A stretch of DNA of 64,000 nucleotides, taken from contig NC_092562.1 in the NCBI RefSeq assembly GCF_037975245.1, positions 11,331,001 to 11,395,000 of the forward strand, in the 5' to 3' direction. Position numbers and translations under genes: made by a program. Origin of the DNA: Apostichopus japonicus. Its lineage: Eukaryota > Echinodermata > Holothuroidea > Aspidochirotida > Stichopodidae. Positions 12,801 to 24,800 of this stretch are shown piece after piece. The notes beneath the pieces were generated by a model. That model ran no database searches. It had not been told where the DNA came from and was given only the letters and a program-made list of their open reading frames with translations. Numbering within the stretch: position 1 is the first letter of the stretch; every line of letters begins with the position of its first letter.

Positions 12801-15800
12801 CATAGTGTGTGTGTCATTGTGTCAAAAATTCCCATTCCATTGCTGGGCCAATTTTCTTCTAATTTGGTGGGAAAGTACCACAGGGTGAGGGTAAACCCGT
12901 GTGTCTTGCAAGGACCCCCCCCCCCCAAAAAAAAACAAAGGTCAAGTTTAGTTGCATTTGAATTTTAGCTAAAACTCCAAGGGGACACATTGAGTTGACA
13001 TAGAACCTTTACGAGTATAATGGAAATGTCAAGAAGTACTTTCCTCCGGTGTATAATATATCTGTTCATTTGAAATGTCGATGAGATACGCAACTCGGTG
13101 GATTGCCCTCTTGGTTAAACTTTTCTTACACAAGGACCCGGTGTTTTTTCTAGTTATAGAGATGCAAAGATGTCGTATGAAATCAATTGTCAATAGATGG
13201 AGCCATCTATGTTTAGTTTCAGCTGAGTGAATCAGTCATGTTGTCATTTTTTGTTCTTGTTCAGGTCCAACTACAAGTTCCATCGTAGACTTCTGGAGGA
13301 TGGTTTGGCAGGAGGACATTCATAAGATAAGCATGGTCGCCAACGTGATAGAGGAGGGGAGGATGAAATGCCTCCATTACTGGGCCACCTTGGGAGATGA
13401 ACCAATGAAAGAAGGCGACTTCACCATCAGCACACTCACTGAAACAGAGAAAGATAGTTACACACTTAGAACGTTAATTCTTGCAAAGCAGGTAAGGGCA
13501 GCAGAAACATTCTATGTTGAAATTAAGTGTCAAATGTTGTTGGTCGTTGGTGAAACATTGTATTAACCTTAACCCTAGTGCTCACATATAACTCCAATAA
13601 GTACTGTTTTGGTTGGTATGAACACTGTTCAGTAGAAAATAGCACCAATCAGCTGATAATTTGTCAGATGTGATAAGAACAATGAAAGGAGACACAAGCC
13701 CAAACATCGTTATTGGTCTATGGAAATAGAGACTTAATTGATGGCAAAACCAACTTGCCCAAACAGCTAAGAAAAATATCACGTTATTTGGGAGATGTCG
13801 CAGATTTTATGTTCCTTCACATACAAGGTAAGACGACTTGATCAAGACTAAATATGACATCATGGGGAAGTATGTTTAGTTAAATTGTATGTATCATTTC
13901 TTTAATCTATGATTTACAGTGTATATTTTCTGTAATGCATGACAGGTTTTGGCAAATGCTGAATCTAAACTATACCTCTCTTACCTGTCTCCCATTCCAC
14001 ATAAGTTTTGGGGAACCTCTCAACTTGACATATTGATGTTATTGGTTTCTGTGTCAAAACTGGTAGCATTTTATCTTGAAAATATGGAAAGAAAATGAAA
14101 ACAAAGAGAAAACTAAAACGTTGTCGGAGTCCTAGTGACACTATGACATCACAGATTGACATAATGACAGCTACCAGACACGACTTTTAAACTAAAGACA
14201 TCTCTCAGAAGAAACAAGATTTCCACTTAGCTATTCGGGAGAGTTATGCATCGCAAAGATCTCTGGCATGTCAGCCAAAAGATGGTGGTTAGTTTTTCTG
14301 TACACTTTAATAGCTCGAGCCCAGAGTCTTAATATGCAAATTAGTTTAAACCTATTCAATTGTGTAAGCCTGCGCAGTGACAAGTGTTAGTGGCTCAGAC
14401 CCAGTGTCTGTAATCTCTGTTGAAAGATATGATACTTTATGAAGTCTCCGTTGAAACATAGGAGACTTTATGTGGAGATATGGAACGTATATTGTGACGT
14501 AGACCGTGGAACCTAAGATATTGAGTTCAGGTATTATGTACACTGCAGCGATTGTTTATATTTTGTACTTCAAACACAACCACCTGCTTCTGGACTATTG
14601 ACCACCAACTCTGGTCTCTATAATACTACTACCGTAAAAGCTTTGTGAAATTCACTCGTGGCTCTTTCGACACTTCAGTTGCTGTAACAGTGATCTGCGA
14701 CATCTATATGCACAGTCTATTGAACCTATGTTACTCACTGTAGTTAACGCCTTGTGGGTTGTAAGTTCACAGCTGTACAATGGAATCACCTACTCATGAC
14801 ATAAGTCAATGGAAGGTGGCAGAACAAAAGAATATATGACAATGGAAATCAATGTAACTGCTGGTCAATTGTGTGTTATAGGGAGGGTGTTGAGTAATTT
14901 GTTTATTTGAAAAAAAATGACTAGATACAAAATTTTAGGGAATTATTTTCCCCTATTTTTGCTTCTTTTTTTTTCTGTTTTTTTCCCCTTCGTATTACAT
15001 CACTGTGATAGCTGCTGCAAATGCAATATAACCTTTGTTGAAAAGAAATTGTCTTTCGTAGATCTTTGGAAGGTTCTCTTTAAAGATGATCCGTTTATCA
15101 TACTTTGCACATTTCTGGTCTGTCAGCGATTTTCATTTCCGCAGAGTCAGTCGATTTTGTTTTTGCAAACTTGCTCATAAAAACAAGAAAAAGTTGAGCA
15201 AGTCATTGAAATTGTAAGGATAAGTGAGGTCTCCAATTTCCAGGCTCGCAAAGCTCTATCAATTTTTTTTTTTTTTTTTTTGGTGCGAAAATGTCAACAA
15301 ACGAGAGATTTGATTTTTTTTGCCCGTGATGAAAAGGCGGCAAAGATCCTCAGCAGCTATCTCAACATTTTAAATAATTTTAAAAAACATTTTAAACAAC
15401 AAAAAATTAAAATATACAATAACCGAAAAAAAGAAGAAATTGTGAATAAAAATATTGTACATGACTAATATCCACCTTGTTTAATGGACTGATGATTAGG
15501 GAGGATACTAAAAATTTAGTTCTTGCTTGTAATTTGAAGACTTTGAAAGTTTGAATATCAGGAATTCCCATTTGATTATTTTGATTGCCGTGCGAAATTG
15601 CTGAAAATTTTCGTAACCTTTAGAAGAATACCGTGCACATCCCTCTTAGCATTTCGTATCGTGCAGATATGAATTTTTCAAATTTTTGTGATATTTTTGG
15701 GGTAATTTATGCATCGGGCAACAGCTGATATGGATGGTGTAAGCAAGGCGCTGCAGCTGAAACTGTCTTTGTTTTCTTGATGATTTGTCGATCACTTGAT

Positions 15801-18800
15801 CCCCAGAGGAAAAGAATATTGTTTAAAAAAAAGAGAAACATTTTGATGACAACAATGTCACAGAGAATTTAGACGGATTAGCAAGTATTCCAAATGTATT
15901 TAGTTTCAAGGATATAGCAAAAAGAGTACTATCATAGCCTTAGTAGAGCTTTGAAGAGCATTTGCCCAGATGACATCACAGGCCTCACCCCCCCCCCCCA
16001 CCCCCCGTGACTGCAATAATACTTCCTGGAGTTGCTGAAGGTTGAACAACAAATTTCTGGAAAAATCAAGGAATATGTTTGTATTGTACAATGCTGTAGA
16101 TATCTTTGTAACACAAATGAGAAAGAGGAACTTGAGCCATATATGAACTATTGCAAAATACTGTATTTAACATATTTTGTCGTTAAAATATGTTGGATTG
16201 TAAAATGCTGTGTATATCTTTTAACAGCCATAAGAATTAATATATACCAAACCACTGTACTCTAACAACTTTTGCCATAAGAATATGTTGTATTGTAAAA
16301 TGCTGTGTATATCTTTGTAACACAAATGAGAGAGAGGAAATTGAGCCATAAGAATTAATATATACCAAAACACTGTATTTTAACAACTTTGGTTATGGGT
16401 TATGGCTTATTAAAACCTCACTCTCACTATCTTGCTCCTTATGCTTCATGTTGTTGCCAGAAAACGTGGCTAGATGGTTTTTCACCAATTGTGTCAAACA
16501 ATGTGGACAACAAATTTCTGGAAAAACCAAAGAATATGTTGGTATTGTACAAAGCTGTAGATATCTTTGTAACACAAATGAGAAAGAGGAACTTGAGCCA
16601 TAAGAATTAATATATTGCAAAATACTGTATTCTAACAACTTTGCCATTAGAATATGTTGTATTGTAAAATACTGTATTTAACAACTTTTGCGGTTAGAAT
16701 ATGTTGTATTGTAAAATGCTGTGTATATCTTTGTAACAGCCATAAGAATGAATATATACCAAAACACTGTATTCTAACAACTTTTGCCATTAGAATATAT
16801 GTTGTATTGTAAAATGCTGTGTATATCTGTGTAACAAAGAATGAGAGATAGAGAGGAGCGTGAGTCACAAGAATGAATATATTGTAAAATACTGTATCAT
16901 TAAATGATGTATTGTTGTCCTTGTACCAGGGCGAGAAAGAACAACGTAAGGTGTACCTGTTCCACTACACAGAGTGGCCGGATAGGGATGTACCCTCTGA
17001 TGCCTCTACCCTCATCAGGTACATCAAGGACATTCATGATATGAAGACACCAGGTTCAGATACTCTGCTCGTCCATTGTAGGTAAGTATTATAAAGTCAT
17101 AATCAGTGGCATCATTGTAGGTAAGTATTATATAGTCTCTCCACATATCAGGTGCCTCGTTGTAGGTATTATATAGTCTCTCGCATAATCATGCAGGGGC
17201 ATCATTGTAGGTAAGTTTTATATAGTCTCTCCACATATCAGGTGCCTCGTTGCAGGTAAGTATTATATAGTCTCTCACATATCAGGGGCATCATTGTAGG
17301 TAAGTATTATATAGTCTATCCACATATCAGGTGCCTCATTGTAGGTAAGTATTATATAGTCTCTCACATAATCAGGGGCATCATTGTAGGTAAGTATGAT
17401 ATAGTCTCTCACATAATCAGGGGTCTCATTGTAGGTAAGTATTATATAGTCTCTCACATAATCAGGGGCATCATTGTAGGTAAGTATTATATAGTCTGTC
17501 ACATAAACAGGGGCATCATTGTAGGTAAGTATTATAAAGTCTCTCACATAATCAGGGGCATCATTGTAGGTAAGTTTTATATCTATAGTCTCTCACATAA
17601 TCAGGGGCCTCATTGTAGGTAAGTTTTATATAGTCTCTTACATAATCAGGTGCCCCATTGTAGGTAAGTTTTATATAGTCTCTTACATAATCTGGTGCCC
17701 CATTGTAGGTAAGTATTATAAAGTCTCTCCACATATCAGAGGCTTCATTGTAGTTCTTCAGGTTGTCTTGTTTGTGCAAAAAATGGAATTTGAGAGAAAC
17801 TTTCAATGGCTTATACAGTAGGCATCATTAACTAAGTTTATAGCTATCTTTTTTGTTAATTGAGATAATGGATGTAAAAGGGAATGTTTGCACATTTCAA
17901 ATGTCATGTTTATGTTGTTTGTTTTTGGTTGTATTTTACTTTTTATGTGTGTGTGTGTGTGTGACCATGTTGGATAACCAAACTATATAGAAGGGATAAA
18001 TAACAGAAATGGAAGTTTATTCATTAAAGCATCACCATTTGCTGTTTTGACAAAAGATAATGTGTTTCTTTGTATCTTAGTGCTGGGGCTGGCAGGACAG
18101 GAGTGTTAATGGCCATAGACACACAGTTACAGAGGGCAGTAGTCAAAGGAGATGTTGAAATCTTCAACTATGCCCTCGATATGAGGAAAGCAAGACCATG
18201 GATGGTACAGATGCCTGTAAGTTACCAAGGTTCACATTCTCGTTCAAACATAGTTTCATCTGCATCGTAAATGTTTCGGTAAAGTGGACTGGATATTCTC
18301 ATTCCCGTTCTCATTTTCAAATTGACATTCATTTTCTTATTTTTTATTCTTGTCATTATGAATATAGCAGAAAGTTAAAAGTTTTAGAACCGAGAGATGT
18401 GTAATGTATTCATGTTCAAATCAGTAAGCTGCTACTCAATATGCATTCATTGAACTACAATGCTAGATACATTTGAAAATACAAATATTTCAAAAAATTT
18501 AAAAATACATTATACAATTCTCAAAATTCTGGCAATTTTTTTTTTGGCTAGATGACAATGGATTTTTTTTTTTTTCTAGTATTAGAAAAAGGCACTTAAA
18601 TTTTCCTGCCAAAAGACATTAAGAATTTAAACACATGATAAGTATGGTAACAATCATCAGTCCATAAATGGCGTGAGTTCGGTACCCCACATGAGCCACC
18701 CATATTACAGGCATGAGCTTTTTCCTCGAATCCGCGGAATATCTGTGATTTCTTTTCTACCTCTGGGACAAAAACTATTATCCTAACATACTGTAGCATA

Positions 18801-21800
18801 CGCAAACTGGAGCCTATACCGCAATTTTTGCAAAATTCTGTGATTTTTTTTTTACCCAGGCTCATCCCTGGTATTACTGCTTATTATTGATCAGTAAATA
18901 TTATTGGACTGCCTCTTGTAAGCCAAGACAGGAACTGATGTTCTCTGCTATTCAGGAAAATGCCAAACTTGATATTAGCATGTTGATGTTTTAAGCACTT
19001 GGAATTTTTGATCAAGTGTCAAAACTTGTTTTAAATTTCTAGGCCTGTATTGTTAACTTATATGGGGAGAACATTATGTTTATACTCTTCTCCTAGTGAA
19101 GGATTCCTTATGAACAAAATGCAATTAGCTTAGATTTCAAGGTCATTTTTCAAATGCTTTAACTTGACTAAATCTATGATACTGTGGCAGGCCTTTTTGT
19201 ACAAAAGTCTGTACTTCATTCTCCAAGTGATCATATAAACTGCTAATTGTGAAGGAAACATATTCAAATTTGTCTATCTTTTTGTGGCTTTAGTTAGCTT
19301 TGGATCCAATTTTTGTAAATGATTGGATACGACATAAATTAGCGATGTCAATATTTAATTGATATCATCGCCCATTTCCTCCTGTAAATTATTTCTGCTC
19401 AAAGACCAGATCGATCTTACAGGCCATCAGCGCTTCCCCCGGATTTGAAGCCTGCAAAAAAATTGTCAAAACGTCTACAGTGATTACTTTCCAGGAGCTT
19501 TTTAGCCTCCAGATCTCTCTGAAAACATTGAGGAGTGTTAAATTAGACAATAAGATGCTTTACAAACAAGTAAAAATGCTTAGAGGATAGCATGGATCAC
19601 CATGAGTGTCCATTCTGTTTTTTTTGCTAGCATATTCGAGGGGGCAATACTGACCACCTTTAAATGTATGTATGTTTTTTAGATCCTCCTGCAAGCAGGA
19701 ACTCGCGAAGAAGCCATCATTGGCTTATCAAAGCCGCAAGCTGACCGAAGTCAGTCTCTTAGATTCATATTTTAACGTCCATGATTATGAATTGTCAATT
19801 GTCAACAACTCTGTAAACTGGAAGACATACATTAATCTTGGAGTGACTAAAACTCCAATGTAGAATGTAGACTCCTATGTAGACTCAAACTTAAATGTAG
19901 AATAAGGAGACAAACTGTCTCTTATCTCCCTCTCTTTCTCTCCTTCTCTCTCTCCACCTCTGTCTCTCCATCTCCTTCACTTGCCTGACACTGTCACACA
20001 ACGTCTTGATTTGTTTCTTCTGTGATGATCAGATCCAGTACATCTTTATTCATGAAGCCATACTGGAGAGCCTCATGTGCAAGGATACGCTCATACCGAA
20101 ATCCGAGCTCTCCAAGATGATAGACAGGTTCCAAGAGCCACAGTACGAGACAGGAAAGCCTCTCATCGAACAGCACTTTCAGGTAAATAGATGTATTTAT
20201 ACATTATCCGTCATCTCTGATCGAGCTGCTAACCCCTAACTAGAGGAATAGTGTCAAGTCAACGTCCGTCTGTTCACTTTCAGTTTGGCGGGAATTTCAG
20301 TTTTGTTTATCAACATATATTGAAACAGTTCAATATGTTATCGGGCGCGGCTGTCTCTACGGCAGACAGTTTCAGTTTATTTGCTGCTTAAAATATTTTC
20401 AAGAGAGCTATTGATCCTTGTAATGATCTCACCGATATTGAAATCTGTGTGAGTTAATGTCACTGAATATTCAGTTGTTAAGTGCTAGAGTGCGTGGTTA
20501 TTATTTAAGTTCTCAATTTACCATTCTCCTAGACTCTTTAACCTCTTGCATCGTTTAAAGTCACCGAATATTAACTGCTCTGTACTAGAGCATGTAGTAG
20601 TTATATTATCTCTAACTCTTTTTTCTTCCCCTTCTCTTAGACGCTTAACTCTGTGTCAGTTAAAGTCACTGAATATTAATTGGTTTGTACTAGAGCATGT
20701 AGTTGTCACATTATCTCTAACTCTTTTTTTTTTTCCTTCTCCTAGACGCTAAATGCAGTGTCAGTTAAAGTCACTGAATATTTCTACAAGATGCAATCAG
20801 GAATGAAAGCTGGCAATGTCTCTAAAAACAGATATCCTAAACTCATTCCAGGTGAGTCCCTCTAACCATCATGCTTTTCATATTCATTTCTTTTGCTCCT
20901 GTTCTTAACTTTCTTGAAATACATTTTTTGATGAACACCTGATATTTTATTTTATGATGACATGATACTAATAAATCAAGGTAGTTTGTTTATTGATGAT
21001 TTGTTTTGAGCGTATAGCTTTCATTTCCAGGAATCCTCTCTCCAGGTGCCAGTAAATGCTGCTCCTGTTTCACTTTGTCATCTGTTGTCTGCATCTATGA
21101 TAGATAATGCTGAGATCATCTTCATGAAGTAAATTAGTAAATGAGCTGTAACCGATCCTTGCAGTTTTGTGTTTCGTGGGAAAGCGGCAATGTCTCTTGT
21201 TGTAATAAAATACAGAGAGTTCTTTCAAAGACTTTATAATGTCTTTGAAAAGAACTCTCGGTTTTTTAAGGGTTCGGGGTATTTCCCTTTTGGTAACAAT
21301 GTTGTTAAGTCGATCGAAAACTAAAAAAGCCATAACTGTGAAGATCGTTAGCATGATTAGTCAAGTAAATAGCTCTCACTCAAAAGAAATTTATTTGAAA
21401 ACAAAAAAGACAAAAACATACCTGATATGCCTATGTGCACGTCCTGGTCACGGCACAAAAGTTCAGGAAACTGTACGAGAGCGCGGTGGCCAATTGGCTA
21501 AAGCGCCGGACTCGCGATCCAAGGATTGCTTGTTCGATTCCTGCCTAGTTCATTACGTTGTGTCCTTGGGCAAGATGCTCTATCTCACTTGCCTCTCTCC
21601 ACCCAGGGGTTAAATGGGTACCTGTGAGGTAACTTGTCATTGGGCGCAGTATACAACTGCTGCCGACTGGAGGGATTGTCTCTGGGACAGGTTATCATTG
21701 ACCAGGGGTAATATAATGTCTGTAAAGCGCTTTGAGACCTACCGTCGGTATAAAGCGCTATATAAAAAGCAAATATTATTATTATTATTATTATTTATGT

Positions 21801-24800
21801 ACCTCTCTTTGGTTTTCTTTCTCAGTCGACAGATTCAGACCAAAGTTAGTGATTGGTGATGAAGAGAACGATGTGAAGGATTACATATGTGCTACCTTCC
21901 TCAACGTAAGAGGTTTCGCCCATTAGTAGTATTATGCTAATACCACTCTAACACTGTCCTCCAAATGTCATGCTTCAAAGCACTTGAACTGACAGTAAAA
22001 ATTAATTATGCAACTATGAACTATCAATCAATATTCAGTGTGTCAAAACAAAGGATTTAAAAAGTATGCAACTATAACTTTATTGTTAAGAACTGTTAGT
22101 GCAACAATATGAAATTTAATTCAAATGGCATTTTGAAGTAGTGAGTTCATCTATTTGTGCTTGCCTAACCAGCGATCACTCGTAGGGAATAATTTAATCG
22201 TTCAAGTTTTTGCATAACAGTTTTGAGAGCCCTCGACTCTGTCCCCTATAAAATACTATGGGGTTCCTGTGTAACGAAAATTGCTTAAGTCATTTGGTCA
22301 TCAATCGTTCTCTAATGCCGCTCCTACTCTTTGGAACTCACTTCCACTGCACATCAAGTCGGCACCCAACGTTAACATTCTCAAAACTTATCTATTTTTG
22401 ACTGCCTTCCCTGAGCACTAGCGCCACTGAGCATTGGTTTTCCTCTGGATATTGGTGATATATAAATTTGCATTTATTATTATTATTGTTATTATTATTA
22501 TTTATTAATGCATCTATGCATTTGTATAGCAAATTGCCCATTTTGCATGACATTTTGAGATGCAATGCCGTATGAAATTATTCCCCGAGATTTGATTTGT
22601 CGGACAGAATTGTGAGCAGTCCATTAATGTTTCCCCCATTGCATTTGTGACAGCGTCTGTCAAAGGTCAACGGTCTCATCGCCACCCAGATGCCACTGCC
22701 GACTACCATCTCCGACTTTTGGCAGTTGATCCACGATTATAAAATCACAGCACTTGTCATGCTCTGCGAAAATGACACCAGTGACGAGGTAAGACGTCTG
22801 CAAATGGCCAACCAAATTATTTCACCTCTTCTGATATTTGTAACTTAAAGGGGCTTTGTCCCACACCAGAGATGACTTCTCTATCTATCGATTAAAATTC
22901 GCTCCTAGATCCATGTGCAACTTCTGACCATCAGTTTCATTCTACCAGGCCGTAGCCGTCTCATGAAATCGTCGTTGACATGTGTAGTTCTTGACCCGAG
23001 GTTCCTCTATAAAAATAAGGCTCAATAAAACTATGACTTGGACAAAATTAGTGTTTTCACTTTTGGAAATTCCTCTTATGATTTTCAAAACTGTCATTAA
23101 ACTTTATGGTGGAGATAAAAGGTCATTTGTGATCAACAGCAGTCGAAACATGGAAATCATCAAAACAGGATATGTCAAGAATTGGAGTGTTGACAGATGT
23201 CGTACTCGACACTGGGTTTCTTTGTAATCGAACACAAATCTGTTATTGTTTTTGCGGGGCGGTGTCAAAGGTCGTTTGAGATCATTAGATGATAATTTGT
23301 GTAAATGTTGAAAGGGTTATATCTCAAGAATCATAAACTGGGACAACAGTTTTCATAAATGTTTTTTGTTTTTCCTTTACCAAATTCTGTTACTAAGCCA
23401 ACTTAGTTTCAATCACACATTATATCACCATTCACCGAGTTACAACACCTTCGTAGCCTCGTTTCTCTCACCGTGTGAACGTTTAATTCGAAAGTAAACA
23501 AAAGACACTTCCTGTAGTAAGGTGATTCCTTTCCTCTTTAAACACATTCGATAGCAAACTGGCAACTCTCAACAATTATGACCCGTTTGTTTTCATTGTA
23601 CGAAATGAAACTATGAACCGCTTGCATTGTTATGAAAATGAAATTACCAATCTTTGTTGAAAGTTCACCAAAATCAATGCTGACAAGCTTGGTAAATTCA
23701 TTCAGTTTTCTGTTATAGTACAAGAAATTTTTGATGAAACAAAAACCATCTGAAACAGAACATCTGGTTAAACATATATACATATAATTGAAGCTATTTG
23801 CGTCTGTGACGTCAATCCTTATTCAAGAACAGCTTCTCTTCCTTTTGGAGTTTTTTTTTGGGCCACCATATGAGGTCTGACATTGCCTTGATTGTTTCTA
23901 ATTTTCTATTAAGAAGTGATTTCTCTCTGGCGGCAAAGATGGGTAAAATATTTGGTTCCAGATTTTCAGTTAAATGTCATCCTCAATATTAACAAATTTC
24001 AGATGGTCATCTCATCTGTCTGCCATTGAATATATAAACTAATTTTATGAAGCCAGACTAATTTGACAGTTTCTCAGAGCAGGCTATTTAAATACATAAC
24101 TGAGAACTGTTGCACAAAATGGAGGAGTAAAATGGCCATGTTTGGGTGTTTATGGCCAGACAGATTCAGCTTAGTAATTTCCCTCCAACTGTGCTACATA
24201 TATATTCATATTTAGTTTAATTTTTTTTACTTTTCAAAGATGATCACTGAGAGGGCTGGTACCTGTTGTTTCTTACAATTCACTTTTTTTAATTTTTTGT
24301 TGCATTTTCTTTATAAAATTAACTGTTTAAACACACCATCAACCAAAACTGTCTGGATTACGTAGTCTAGTCAGCCAAACCGCTTAATTTGCCATCAGAT
24401 ATTATTAATATTAATATTATGATTATTATTATGATTATTATCATTATTATTATTACTATGTATTTGAAAGAGCGCTCTCATCAAGCAAAGATAAACTCCT
24501 TCATCATTGGCGTGAAAGGAGACAGACAATGTTTGATGTTGCATAAAACTTGGATAATACAACGAATACAGATTATAGAACTTATGCTTGTGGTGTTTTT
24601 TTTAAGCGGTGAGAGTCGTAATTTTGATTGAGTTACAAAAACAAGTTTGATCTCATCTCTTTCAGTCCATTGGTCAGTACTGGCCATCCAGCCCCTCAGA
24701 TATCATGGTCATTGACAAGTACACTGTGTCGGAGATCGGCCGCGAGACCACAGAAGATTACATTATACGAGAGCTGTCTCTCAAGGTGATGAAAGAGGAT

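Larger units (their letters stand above)
8242..13264 (+). other. RPTP intron, 5.0 kb
   Basis: No exon seen. It holds a (TA)n tract, GGCC-rich repeats (9071-9215 and 11220-11345) and a minus-strand dispersed element (about 9685-11170). Confidence 0.7.
18217..20032 (+). other. RPTP intron, 1.8 kb
   Basis: No exon seen. It contains a short inverted-terminal-repeat MITE (18708-18870), a dispersed repeat (19663-19826) and a pyrimidine microsatellite (19915-19977). Confidence 0.7.

Noticed and set aside
17064-17757. CRISPR-like array
   Set aside because: Units are contiguous 45-bp tandem repeats with no unique spacers, in an animal intron.
17275-17806. Minus-strand repeat proteins with ILTYN...APDYVRDY units
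   Set aside because: These are translations of the reverse strand of the 45-bp donor minisatellite; no independent sign of a gene.
21480-21560. Functional tRNA gene
   Set aside because: A and B box-like sequences are present, but the acceptor and anticodon stems do not pair convincingly, and the sequence runs into a SINE body and ATT tail shared with another copy.
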